A stretch of 36,348 nucleotides of DNA from Bdellovibrionales bacterium (lineage in GTDB: Bacteria > Bdellovibrionota_G > JALEGL01 > JAGRMV01): the NCBI GenBank assembly GCA_020434345.1, contig JAGRAZ010000013.1:1-36348 (forward strand). Reading direction: 5' to 3'. The notes under the pieces were generated by a model, which ran no database searches, was not told the DNA's origin, and saw only the letters and a list, made by a program, of their open reading frames with translations. How positions within the stretch are numbered: position 1 is the stretch's first letter; every line of letters starts with the position of its first letter. Position numbers and translations under genes: made by a program. Shown one piece after another: positions 1 through 8,909 of this stretch.

Positions 1-1344
1 ACTGTGACATCAAGGGCTGAAACTGCTGAAAGTGTAGCAGTAAACGTTGCAACACCAGAAGCTTCAGCAATGTTTGCGTTGTCAACACTTAGAGTAACAG
101 TTGGTGCATCGTCATCATCAGTAATCGTAGTAGTTTGTTGTTGCACGCCAGACTCGGTACCGTTTGTCACAGAATCAATGTCAACAATGACCGTTTCATC
201 ATTTTCATCAAGCAAGTCTTGATCAGCTGTAACGGTAATTGCACCAGTTGTGTTACCAGCAGTAATTAAGATGCTTGAACCAGATGCGGTATAGTCTGTG
301 CCCGAACCGGTAGCAGTTCCAGAAAGTGCAAGGTTCACAGTAACATCAAGGGCTGAAACTGCTGAAAGTGTAGCAGTAAAGGTTGCAACACCGGAAGCTT
401 CAGCAATCGTTGCGTTGTCAAGACTTAGAGTAACTGTTGGAGCATCGTCATCATCGGTGATGGTTGTAGTTTGTTGTTGCACGCCGGATTCGGTACCGTT
501 TGTCACTGAATCGATATCGACAATGACGGTTTCATCATTTTCATCCAAAAGATCTTGATCCGCTGTAACAGTAATGGTTCCAGTTGTGTTACCAGCAGTA
601 ATTAAGATGCTTGAACCAGATGCGGTATAGTCTGTGCCTGAACCTGTGGCTGTACCAGATAGCGCCAAGTTCACTGTGACATCAAGGGCTGAAACTGCTG
701 AAAGTGTAGCAGTAAACGTTGCAACACCAGAGGCTTCAGCAATGGTTGCATTATCAAGACTTAGTGTAACTGTTGGTGCATCGTCATCATCAGTAATCGT
801 AGTAGTTTGTTGTTGCACGCCGGATTCAGTTCCATTTGTCACAGAATCGATATCGACAATGACGGTTTCATCATTTTCATCCAGCAAGTCTTGATCGGCT
901 GTAACAGTAATGTTTCCAGTTGTATTACCTGCAGTGATCAAAATACTAGAACCAGAAGCGGTATAATCTGTACCCGAACCTGTGGCAGTTCCAGAGAAAG
1001 CAAGATTGACGGTTACGTTCTGCGTGCTTGGATTGGAAAGTGTAGCAGTAAAGGTTGCCACACCAGAAGCTTCTGCAATAGTTGCATTGTCCACTGAAAG
1101 AGTAACAGCTGGAATGGATTCATCTTCGGTGATGGTTGCAGTATGTGTGTCCACTGCGCCAAGGGTAGCGTTGGTTGGGGCGCCTAAATCAATAACGACG
1201 GTTTCGTTTCCTTCATACACACCGTCATCCGCAAGTGTAAGTGTGATATCTGCCGAAGTATTGCCAGCCGTAATGACAATCGGGCTTGCAGAGATTGTAT
1301 AATCATCAGGATCGGTTGCTGTTGATGAACCGTTCACACTAAAA
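1..1344 (-). repeat. Tandem 336-bp Calx-beta coding repeats
   Basis: The same sequence recurs with an exact period of 336 bp (112 codons), at 1, 337 and 673, and in a more diverged form at 1009. The landmark ACATCAAGGGCTGAAACTGC is found in the first three units. The units at 1, 337 and 673 encode nearly the same protein, and most differences between them look synonymous. The unit at 1009 differs at one loop (NPSTQN instead of AVSALD). A fifth, clearly diverged Calx-beta module lies from about 1345 to 1450. The array probably continues left of the window. Confidence 0.9.
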
Positions 1345-3131
1345 GGAACTGTAACGTCAAAGAAATAAGGTGCAGCAATTGTTACTGTTGCGGTGAGTGT
1401 GCCTGTTTCATTGACAGAAGCTTGTGAAGCAGAAGAAAAATTTACTTCAGGTAGATTGTTTTGAACGGTTACCGTTGTGTTATCACTATCGCCGCTGTCA
1501 GTGTTTCCTGCTAGATCACTAGCGGACCCACCAGCAATGACAATACCATCAATTGTACCATCACCACCTGTCACATTGACGGTGACTGTTGGTGTACTTG
1601 TATTGCCGTTGGTAACCGATACGTTGTATGTCACTGATCCTGAGGTGTTGACGGTGATGTCACCACCGTTGAGCGTGAAGTTATCGGCACCTGTGATTGT
1701 TACCGCATAATTTACAGGACCGGTTCCTATGCTTGTTGTGCTGGGTCCGCCAACGCTTAACACTGGATCCGTATTATCTACATTGACTGTGGTTGCATCG
1801 GTATCCCCTGCATCGATGTTTCCTGCAGCATCTTGAGATGTTCCTGCAGCGATTTCAACACTGTCAATGGTTCCATCACCGCTTGTAACAGCGATACGAA
1901 TCGTTGGTGTGGCAGTGGTACCATTGAGAACCGATACTGTGTAATGCACACCTGCGATCAACCCTGTCGTGTTTACAGTAATGTTACCGGTAGTTAAATT
2001 GATACTTGATGCACCAGTGTATGTGACTGCGTAGTCAACATTTCCTGTGTTGATGTTGGTTGTGCTTGGTGCGCCAAGACTTACGGTCGGCGCGGTATTA
2101 TCCACTGTTACAGAGGTGTTTTCTGTTCCACCCTCAGCATCACCAATGCCATCTGTTGCTGTGCCAGGTGCAATCTCAATACCATCGATGGTTCCATCGC
2201 CACCTGTAACACTTACAGTAATTGTTGGTGTACCTGTTGTTCCATTGAGAACGCTAACATTGTAAGTCACTGTTCCTGTCGTGTTGACGGTTACATCTGC
2301 AACTTGAAGATCAACAGACGTATGGTTGTAATATGTAATGTTATAGTCAACATCTCCCGTATTAATAATCGTTGGAGTAGGAGGATCGATATCAAAATAG
2401 GGTAAAGCTACTGTATAAATGTAAATGAGTGGACCAAAACAATCTGAAAGATTCATCGCAATATCTGTTGTTTGCGCATAGAAAGCATAAATGCCATTGA
2501 TGGGTAGTGAAGGTGCATACACATAGTCGTTGCCATCTTCACTTGCCAAAAGTTCTCCTACTTGATTTGAGCAAGCTGCATCATCGTAAATAAGAATATC
2601 ATTTACCGACTCGCTGGTTGTTAATGCAATTGAAGAAGCGTCACCAGGGGAGTTGTCTACAAATTTTGGAGGTGTTCCATCATAAACGTATGAAACCGGG
2701 CCCACACATTCAGAATATCCATTGATGTCATCTAAAACGTTTGCGTAAAAAGTATACGTTCCATCGTCAACAAGCGCTTGCAGAGAAAGCGCATAATCTA
2801 CACGGTTGGAACTACCTGCTTCATTTGAAAATACCAATTGATCTTCAGAACAAGAAGCATCTGTAAAATACCGTGCGTGATTGCCCTCTAGTACATTACC
2901 AATCCTAAACTTTGGATTGTTGATATTGGCCAGAAAGACATCAGGATAGACTAGGTTTAAGGAAGGCGTATCGACGTAAAATGGTGATTTGGATGGACGA
3001 TGACCGTCTCCGGCATCTCCACCACTTTTTCCAAGATAATTTCCCTCCCAACCACAACCCATTGCAAAGAGAAAGGTCACGGTTGACACAAGAGTAGCCA
3101 ACTTAGAATATGTTGTCGTTATCTTAAACAA
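1..3131 (-). CDS. Calx-beta / Ig-like repeat surface lipoprotein (3' end outside window)
   Basis: The reading frame is open from a TTG at 3131 to the window edge, giving 1043 visible codons. A stop lies two codons upstream of the TTG, so the start cannot be further out. The N-terminus (MFKITTTYSKLATLVS...) is a signal peptide ending in FAMGC, a plausible though imperfect lipobox with Cys 26. Next come two Ig-like modules of about 95 residues, each with a Cys pair (DASC...SECVGP and DAAC...SDCFGP). Three modules of about 105 residues follow, with the recurring motif GDGTIDG. At least five Calx-beta modules of 112 residues come last, with motifs such as GTDYTASG, DENDETV and TITDDDAP, whose acidic residues normally bind Ca2+. 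The family role is cell-surface adhesion or matrix; that role here is inferred from architecture. The protein must exceed 1043 residues. The short plus-strand frames in this region are shadows of the repeats. Confidence 0.9.
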   Translation of the reverse strand, partial: MFKITTTYSKLATLVSTVTFLFAMGCGWEGNYLGKSGGDAGDGHRPSKSPFYVDTPSLNLVYPDVFLANINNPKFRIGNVLEGNHARYFTDASCSEDQLVFSNEAGSSNRVDYALSLQALVDDGTYTFYANVLDDINGYSECVGPVSYVYDGTPPKFVDNSPGDASSIALTTSESVNDILIYDDAACSNQVGELLASEDGNDYVYAPSLPINGIYAFYAQTTDIAMNLSDCFGPLIYIYTVALPYFDIDPPTPTIINTGDVDYNITYYNHTSVDLQVADVTVNTTGTVTYNVSVLNGTTGTPTITVSVTGGDGTIDGIEIAPGTATDGIGDAEGGTENTSVTVDNTAPTVSLGAPSTTNINTGNVDYAVTYTGASSINLTTGNITVNTTGLIAGVHYTVSVLNGTTATPTIRIAVTSGDGTIDSVEIAAGTSQDAAGNIDAGDTDATTVNVDNTDPVLSVGGPSTTSIGTGPVNYAVTITGADNFTLNGGDITVNTSGSVTYNVSVTNGNTSTPTVTVNVTGGDGTIDGIVIAGGSASDLAGNTDSGDSDNTTVTVQNNLPEVNFSSASQASVNETGTLTATVTIAAPYFFDVTVPFSVNGSSTATDPDDYTISASPIVITAGNTSADITLTLADDGVYEGNETVVIDLGAPTNATLGAVDTHTATITEDESIPAVTLSVDNATIAEASGVATFTATLSNPSTQNVTVNLAFSGTATGSGTDYTASGSSILITAGNTTGNITVTADQDLLDENDETVIVDIDSVTNGTESGVQQQTTTITDDDDAPTVTLSLDNATIAEASGVATFTATLSAVSALDVTVNLALSGTATGSGTDYTASGSSILITAGNTTGTITVTADQDLLDENDETVIVDIDSVTNGTESGVQQQTTTITDDDDAPTVTLSLDNATIAEASGVATFTATLSAVSALDVTVNLALSGTATGSGTDYTASGSSILITAGNTTGAITVTADQDLLDENDETVIVDIDSVTNGTESGVQQQTTTITDDDDAPTVTLSVDNANIAEASGVATFTATLSAVSALDVT

Positions 3132-3298
3132 AAGTCACCAATATATATTAGTTATAACTTGTATATAAACAAACAGTTATAATATTTTACTGTATATACT
3201 ATTATAAAAGTAAATTTTAATTACACCATAAAAAAATAAAAATTTTTTTTTGGAAAGGGTACTTTTGTGGCAATTCTGTGTAAGGAAAATCCCTGAAA
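3132..3298 (-). promoter_or_regulatory. AT-rich leader with possible promoter of the surface lipoprotein
   Basis: This 167-bp gap separates two minus-strand genes and is very AT-rich. On the minus strand a TATAAT is present at 3206-3201, about 70 bp before the TTG start. No convincing -35 box is seen at the right spacing, and several other TATTAT/TATAAC-like words occur nearby. A GGTGA just before the TTG is a weak, closely spaced ribosome-binding site. An A/T-tract at about 3231-3250 could terminate the upstream gene, but no clear stem is visible. Confidence 0.3.
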
Positions 3299-4045
3299 TT
3301 AAAGGCCAAATAGGTATTCTAGGATCACAGCCCCCTCGAGCATACGGTACGAAAGGCTGGTCGTTTTAAGAAATGACGCAGAAAATTCGTATTTGACCCT
3401 TACTGGGTAAGCACTAAATAAAACACGGGCCCCTATTTCTGACCCACCGCGCAAGAATTGACCTCTTCGCATGGTCTGAACATAAAGACCCACGCCAATA
3501 TCTTTGTTTTTCCACGATTTGGCGGTCCAATCAGCTTCTGTTTTCAGAGCGATCAATTGGTCGTTTTCAAATTTCAAAGAGTTAAATGTCGGTGCAAAGT
3601 AGTACAGATCCTTGTACGTTCCCACCCACACTCTGACCATCAGTGGTTTCGGGATTGCAAGGCGTTTGCCCATACCCAACCAAATTTCAGGTTGCACAAA
3701 GGTATGGTCTTTGGAAAAGAGGGTAGGTTCAATGTCTTGTTTGTACCGGTAGATTTTTAGCCCTGCACTGAGGAGTGTGGACCATCCTGAACTTTGTTGA
3801 AATTCCCAATCCGCGCCCAGTATCCAGCTTAGACTTGATAAAAAGTATCCTTCAGACTGTGTCGAAGCCTGGTCTCCATCGATACGATTATAAAAAGTGC
3901 CAAGTCTCGGGGTGATCACATGACGATGATTCAAGGTTTGCGAACGAGACTTCCAAAATTTGGATGCATTTTCTTCCTGCGCAAGTGCGACTGAGCTGCA
4001 CAACAATGAAAAGGCTAAAAAAATAAAAGGAGTTTTTTTTCTCAC
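3299..4045 (-). CDS. Predicted outer-membrane beta-barrel protein of unknown function
   Basis: This is a 248-residue protein with a typical Sec signal peptide (MRKKTPFIFLAFSLLCSSVALA, cut before QEEN). The mature part alternates short amphipathic strands rich in aromatic residues (for example WILGADWEFQ, VRVWVGTYKDLYYF, VKYEFSASF). It ends in a short strand, VILEYLFGL, as many outer-membrane barrels do. No specific family is recognised. It sits upstream of the repeat lipoprotein on the same strand and is divergent from clpB. The barrel call is inferred from composition and strand pattern, and the function is unknown. Confidence 0.75.
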   Translation of the reverse strand: MRKKTPFIFLAFSLLCSSVALAQEENASKFWKSRSQTLNHRHVITPRLGTFYNRIDGDQASTQSEGYFLSSLSWILGADWEFQQSSGWSTLLSAGLKIYRYKQDIEPTLFSKDHTFVQPEIWLGMGKRLAIPKPLMVRVWVGTYKDLYYFAPTFNSLKFENDQLIALKTEADWTAKSWKNKDIGVGLYVQTMRRGQFLRGGSEIGARVLFSAYPVRVKYEFSASFLKTTSLSYRMLEGAVILEYLFGL

Positions 4046-4159
4046 ATCAATATTCTACTTGAAGAATACACCAAATCACAACGAAAATTGCCTTTTAATC
4101 CAATAAGATGTCTTTAGTTAACTTGACAATCATGCCTTCGCGAGCATCTTTAAAGAGTC

Positions 4160-6712
4160 ATGATGGATCGTCTTACACATCAATCGCAAAATGCCATTGG
4201 ATTTGCGCAAATGTCGGTGCAAAAACATCAACATGGTCAAATGTCCATGGCGCATATTTGGGATGGGCTACTGCAAGCTTCCAAGGGCTATGTTGAAACA
4301 TTGCTTGTTGGGCAGCCATTTTCTGTTCAAGATATTCAAGATTGGATTGTAGAAAAATACAAAGCAATGCCTGAAGTATCTGGAGCACAAATGACCATGG
4401 AAAGCGACGTGAGCCGCACGTTGCAACAAGCCGTGATCGAGGCAGACAAACGAAAGGATCAATACGCTGCAATCGAACATTTTTTGTTGGGTATGGCAGA
4501 ACTTAAATTTTTAATCGCAAACCATACAATCGACAAAAAAAAGATTGAGAACCAGATCATAAAATTACGAGGAGATGAGAAAGTGAATTCACAATCAGCA
4601 GAAGAACAAGTGCAAGCACTTGAAAAATACACACATGACCTTACGCAAGATGCAAAAGCGGGCAAACTAGATCCAGTGATTGGTCGAGATGAAGAAATCA
4701 GGCGCGTGATTCAAGTTTTATCGCGTAGAACAAAAAACAACCCTGTTTTAATAGGAGAGCCTGGTGTTGGAAAAACAGCCATTGTAGAAGGACTTGCACA
4801 ACGTGTGGTCAGCGGTGATGTACCTGAAACACTAAAAAACAAGAAAGTTTTGTCTCTGGATCTAGGGGCTCTTTTGGCCGGGACAAAATACCGTGGTGAA
4901 TTTGAAGAACGTTTAAAAGCAGTTCTGAATGAAATCAAAAAATCAGATGGACATGTGATTCTTTTTGTGGATGAACTTCATACACTGATGGGAGCTGGAA
5001 GTGCTGAAGGGGCAATGGACGCAAGTAATCTTCTAAAGCCCGCGCTTGCCAGAGGTGAGCTTAGAACAGTCGGTGCCACAACACTCAAAGAATACAAAAA
5101 GCATATTGAAAAGGATGCCGCATTTGAACGTAGGTTTCAACCGGTTTTTACTGGAGAACCTAGCGTAGAAGATACCATCGCCATTCTACGAGGTTTAAAG
5201 GAAAAATACGAAGTGCATCACGGTGTTCGGATTGCCGATAGCGCCATTGTTTCCGCTGCAACATTATCAAACCGATATATCACAGATCGGTTTTTACCAG
5301 ATAAAGCCATTGATCTGATTGATGAAGCAGCAAGTCGTTTGCGGATTGAAATTGACTCAAAACCTTCCGAGATTGATGTTCTTGATCGACAAATCATGCA
5401 ACTTGAAATTCAAAAACAGGCATTAAAAAAAGAAAAAGATGAACAAAGTCGTAAACACCTTTCAGAGGTAGAAGAAAAAATTGCCAATTTAAAAGAAGAA
5501 TCGAATGTACTAAGCGCGCACTGGAAAAAGGAAAAGGAAGCAATTTCGCAATCCAGAGCGATAAAAGAAAAAATAGACCAAATTCGAGTTGAAATTGAAC
5601 TTGCTGAAAGAGAAGGAAATTTAGAAAAAGCTGCAAAATTAAAGTATGGTGATTTACCCAATCTTGAAAAAGATCTTTTACTCGTTCAAAAAAATATACA
5701 AGAGATTCAATCTAAACAAAGAATGCTCAAAGAAGAAGTACAGGAAGAAGACATTGCTGGTGTTGTGAGCCTCTGGACAGGCATTCCTGTGTCCAAAATG
5801 CTTGAAGGAGAAAAAGAGCGCATCAAGCACATAAAAGAGGATCTACAAAAACGTGTTATTGGACAAGATCAAGCCATTACACTTGTATCGAACGCGATCA
5901 AGAGATCTCGCGCAGGTATTTCTGATCCCAACAAGCCCATTGGCTCATTTATTTTTTTAGGCCCAACAGGCGTTGGTAAAACAGAAACCGCAAAAGCACT
6001 TGCATCCTTCTTATTTAATGATGAAAATGCACTTGTTCGCATTGATATGAGTGAATACATGGAAAAGCATGCCGTGAGCCGGTTGATTGGTGCGCCGCCA
6101 GGGTATGTTGGTCATGAAGAGGGCGGTCAGTTAACTGAGGCAGTGCGCCGCCGTCCGTATAGTATCGTTTTATTTGATGAGATTGAAAAAGCACATGCGG
6201 ATGTATTTAATGTTCTTCTGCAAGTACTTGACGATGGGCGCTTGACAGACAGCCAAGGTCGAACAGTAGATTTTCGAAATACAGTGATCATTATGACCTC
6301 CAATATTGGAAGTCCTATTATTTTGGAAAGTGCAGGAAAAGACAAATCATCCTATGAGAAAAAAGTGTTACAAGAATTGCATAATACTTTTAGACCTGAA
6401 TTTCTAAATCGAGTTGATGACATTGTGATTTTTGAAAGTTTAAAACAAGAACAAATTCAAAACATTGTTAATATTCAAATCAATCGCCTTATTAAAAGAC
6501 TTGCAGATCAGGATATATCACTTGAAGTAACTGATGCTGCCAAAAAGGAACTTGCGTCGCAAGGTTTTGATCCAGCGTTTGGTGCGCGTCCTTTAAAAAG
6601 AGTGATTCAGACAAAAATCGAAAATAATATCGCTGAATATCTACTTGATCATGAAACTAAAACATCAAATTTGAAAATTGATTTTTCAAAAAATCAATTT
6701 ACAGTTTCTTAG
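4160..6712 (+). CDS. clpB: ATP-dependent disaggregase ClpB
   Basis: This 850-residue Hsp100 disaggregase works with Hsp70 to pull proteins out of aggregates. An N-domain begins [12 protein letters not shown] codons at 4160 and 4163 are both possible starts. It is followed by AAA domain 1 (Walker A GEPGVGKT at 199-206, Walker [10 protein letters not shown] at 266-274). A long Lys/Glu-rich coiled-coil middle domain spans about 400-530 and separates ClpB from ClpA/ClpC. AAA domain 2 has Walker A GPTGVGKT at 601-608 and Walker [10 protein letters not shown] at about 670-678. The C-terminal subdomain contains [10 protein letters not shown]. The length matches the family. No SigB/Sigma-32 site or CIRCE box is seen in the 114-bp divergent upstream gap. 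The 3' end overlaps a convergent NYN-domain gene by 4 bp. A Hsp70/J-protein pair encoded just beyond is a natural functional partner. Confidence 0.97.
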   Translation: MMDRLTHQSQNAIGFAQMSVQKHQHGQMSMAHIWDGLLQASKGYVETLLVGQPFSVQDIQDWIVEKYKAMPEVSGAQMTMESDVSRTLQQAVIEADKRKDQYAAIEHFLLGMAELKFLIANHTIDKKKIENQIIKLRGDEKVNSQSAEEQVQALEKYTHDLTQDAKAGKLDPVIGRDEEIRRVIQVLSRRTKNNPVLIGEPGVGKTAIVEGLAQRVVSGDVPETLKNKKVLSLDLGALLAGTKYRGEFEERLKAVLNEIKKSDGHVILFVDELHTLMGAGSAEGAMDASNLLKPALARGELRTVGATTLKEYKKHIEKDAAFERRFQPVFTGEPSVEDTIAILRGLKEKYEVHHGVRIADSAIVSAATLSNRYITDRFLPDKAIDLIDEAASRLRIEIDSKPSEIDVLDRQIMQLEIQKQALKKEKDEQSRKHLSEVEEKIANLKEESNVLSAHWKKEKEAISQSRAIKEKIDQIRVEIELAEREGNLEKAAKLKYGDLPNLEKDLLLVQKNIQEIQSKQRMLKEEVQEEDIAGVVSLWTGIPVSKMLEGEKERIKHIKEDLQKRVIGQDQAITLVSNAIKRSRAGISDPNKPIGSFIFLGPTGVGKTETAKALASFLFNDENALVRIDMSEYMEKHAVSRLIGAPPGYVGHEEGGQLTEAVRRRPYSIVLFDEIEKAHADVFNVLLQVLDDGRLTDSQGRTVDFRNTVIIMTSNIGSPIILESAGKDKSSYEKKVLQELHNTFRPEFLNRVDDIVIFESLKQEQIQNIVNIQINRLIKRLADQDISLEVTDAAKKELASQGFDPAFGARPLKRVIQTKIENNIAEYLLDHETKTSNLKIDFSKNQFTVS

Positions 6713-7197
6713 AGTTTTTTTAATTTAGATAGATTTTTACGATCTTTTTTAGATTTTTTGCGAGGATTGCCCTTTTTCTTTGTCGTTTTTTTGGGGGCAT
6801 AGACAGGTTCTATTTCGTCTTTATTTTGGCCTTGCGTACGAGAAGAAAGTCTCAACATAAACTCTTCTGATGAGAAAAAAGCATACATATGTCTTGCTGC
6901 GGCGTTTTGAATTTTTCGATCTGATGATATGATGATCAAATCTTCGTTTATGTTTTGTTCAATCATTGAAATCATATGATCATCTGCTGTTTCATGAAGT
7001 GGCGTGTATACAATTTTTACATTTTCAACATAGAGGGTATCACCAAATCGTGTTCCGCCGTGTGTACCGTCAAAAAAGATGACAATATCCATTTTTTTAT
7101 TACGTCTATAAGATACAACATCTTGAATCAGCTCTTCTCGTTCTTTTCGGTTAGATTTTCCTAAAAGGTTATAACCATCAATTAGGATTGTTGTCAT
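6709..7197 (-). CDS. NYN-domain (YacP-like) RNase family protein
   Basis: This 162-residue protein begins [13 protein letters not shown], the hallmark first strand and Asp of the NYN/YacP (DUF901) PIN-like nuclease fold. Further acidic motifs follow: [18 protein letters not shown] and [14 protein letters not shown], consistent with a metal-binding active site. The C-terminal 35 residues are very Lys-rich ([19 protein letters not shown]), as expected for RNA or ribosome contact. Family members such as Bacillus Rae1 are ribosome-associated endoribonucleases; that activity here is inferred. Its ATG overlaps the stop of the upstream RHS gene as ATGA, so translation is probably coupled. Its stop overlaps the clpB stop by 4 bp tail to tail. 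Confidence 0.85.
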   Translation of the reverse strand: MTTILIDGYNLLGKSNRKEREELIQDVVSYRRNKKMDIVIFFDGTHGGTRFGDTLYVENVKIVYTPLHETADDHMISMIEQNINEDLIIISSDRKIQNAAARHMYAFFSSEEFMLRLSSRTQGQNKDEIEPVYAPKKTTKKKGNPRKKSKKDRKNLSKLKKL

Positions 7198-8873
7198 AAT
7201 TCAAAATCAATGCCCGTGAGCTCTAGCATTGTCATGAAAGATTGTAGTGTAGTTTGAATTTCTGTAGGTGTTGTTGGGGTATTAGGAATAAACGTCGTAC
7301 CCGTAGATTGGCCAAGCGCATCGTAGGCAAATGTCACCTGTGCTTTAATTTGATTGTTTGCCTTTTTAACTATGGATTGATGTTTTCCTAATGTCGAATA
7401 AGTGAAAAAAATCTCAGTACCAAGGTGATCAATCATATGACGAATTTTTCCATGTTCCTCGTAGTCAATTTTTAGAAATTCCTTCCGTGTGCCCTCGATC
7501 ATTTGCGCAAAAACAAGATTACCTTTTCGGTCATAACGGTAACGAAATGTTTTTCCAGAGCTTTCCTCAATATCGGAAATTGCTTGAAACCTAGGTTCAT
7601 ACTTGAATGATGTTTTTTGACCTGCAGCGTTGGTTCGGGAAGAAAGGTTTCCACTTGCATCATATTCAAATATATCATTGATACCATCCGAACTTTTAAT
7701 CGAAATAGGTTTTCCACAGCATGATGAAAGGACAGTTGTTGTGGTTTTACCCGATGGTTCCTTGACCATAATTTTGTTTTCAATGTCCATATAGCGATAT
7801 TCTGTTGTTTTTTGACCTTGTTCCGTTACTTTTGTCCAAGACTCATTGCCAGATTTTCCGTACTCAAATGTTGATGATTTTGTCCCCGGACCTTTTTGAG
7901 ACGAGACCAAGCCATTTTTTGTATAAGAAATTATAGTGTTTGATCCATCCGCAAAGGTGATCGATGTCATTCTGTTAAAAGCATCATAATCGTATTTCAT
8001 GGTCATTTGATCTAGGCCCGTAAACGAGATCAAACGAAGTTTGTCATCATAACTGTATCTCAACTTTCTCTGAAAAGAATCTTGTATACCTATAATTTTA
8101 TTGTTTGCACTGTATGAAATTTCAATATGATTCGAACAGTCATCATAAACTCTATTTAATCGACTTAAGGAATCGTAAGTAAAGCGCAACGAATTACCAT
8201 TACGATCCTCGATTTTGACCATAAATCCCTTTTCATTATAACTTTCAATTTGACCGATTTCATTTTCTCGAACGAACCCATTGCCTTTTTTTGTAAGATA
8301 CGAAGTACCTCTGTTTTGAGATACATATCTTCCACTCGGTGAAACGTTGGATATTTTTATATAGCGATCTCTAACACTTTGGTAATAGGCAGGGTCATTC
8401 AATAATTTGGCTTTCATATCTGCATAGAAAGCATCCCCTTTTCCATCTTTATTCTTCGTGTACGCGACGTCTTCTTCTTTCTTTTTTTGAAGAATAACCT
8501 CAATGATATCTTTTTGAGACTGGTATTTATTCTCGACAGGCATGTATTCATTTACATATCCATCTGCTTCAACGACTTTCATGCTTCCTTCTTGGCCAAT
8601 AATGATTTGGATATCGTAATTAAAAGTCCACCCATGTCCGAAAGGACCGTTCTTTGTTGAAAAGCTATTATAGGATCGATACACCTCAAGTGGGTATTGA
8701 TAACAAGATAAGTAGTAATCTTGTAATGGTAAGAAGAAATTGCCTGTTCTTGTGTTGACAGGATCAGGGGCGTGGTGAACAAAAAGTTGATCACCGCTTC
8801 TCCCTTTGCCAAGGTCAGACGCATGTACGTAAGTCATGCAAATCATTGAAAGTATTAGAATTATTTTTTTCAT
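7194..8873 (-). CDS. Secreted RHS/YD-repeat protein without a recognisable toxin domain
   Basis: This is a 559-residue protein. A Sec signal peptide (MKKIILILSMICMTYVHAS) is followed by a DUF6531-like N-terminal segment (DPVNTRTGNFFLPLQDYYLS, YNSFS, FGHGWTFNYD). A run of YD repeats comes next (RFTYDSLSRLNRVYDD, YSYDDKLRLISF, YDASGNLSSRTNAAG, RYRYDRKGNLVFAQ). It stops soon after YDALGQSTGTTF. There is no hyperconserved RHS core motif and no long variable C-terminal toxin, so it is far shorter than classical RHS toxins. AAAGGGGACAA before the ATG is a good ribosome-binding site. It lies 36 bp downstream of the J-domain gene and is translationally coupled to the NYN gene. Its role is unknown; a secreted YD-repeat shell or surface protein is the simplest reading. 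Confidence 0.88.
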   Translation of the reverse strand: MKKIILILSMICMTYVHASDLGKGRSGDQLFVHHAPDPVNTRTGNFFLPLQDYYLSCYQYPLEVYRSYNSFSTKNGPFGHGWTFNYDIQIIIGQEGSMKVVEADGYVNEYMPVENKYQSQKDIIEVILQKKKEEDVAYTKNKDGKGDAFYADMKAKLLNDPAYYQSVRDRYIKISNVSPSGRYVSQNRGTSYLTKKGNGFVRENEIGQIESYNEKGFMVKIEDRNGNSLRFTYDSLSRLNRVYDDCSNHIEISYSANNKIIGIQDSFQRKLRYSYDDKLRLISFTGLDQMTMKYDYDAFNRMTSITFADGSNTIISYTKNGLVSSQKGPGTKSSTFEYGKSGNESWTKVTEQGQKTTEYRYMDIENKIMVKEPSGKTTTTVLSSCCGKPISIKSSDGINDIFEYDASGNLSSRTNAAGQKTSFKYEPRFQAISDIEESSGKTFRYRYDRKGNLVFAQMIEGTRKEFLKIDYEEHGKIRHMIDHLGTEIFFTYSTLGKHQSIVKKANNQIKAQVTFAYDALGQSTGTTFIPNTPTTPTEIQTTLQSFMTMLELTGIDFEL

Positions 8874-8909
8874 TTGTCCCCTTTATTATCGTTCTAAGTT
8901 ACAAAAAGG

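Noticed and set aside
1..2265. Plus-strand frames rich in Val/Ser/Thr over the first 2.2 kb
   Set aside because: They are the reverse reading of the Calx-beta/Ig repeats and share their 336-bp and about 315-bp periods.
4123..4151. TTGACA at 4123-4128 as the clpB -35 box
   Set aside because: The sequence 17-18 bp downstream (ATCTTT/TCTTTA) does not resemble a -10 box, and the ATG is only about 30 bp away.
4108..4296. Frame starting [17 protein letters not shown] before clpB
   Set aside because: It overlaps the true clpB start in another frame and has no family features or ribosome-binding site.
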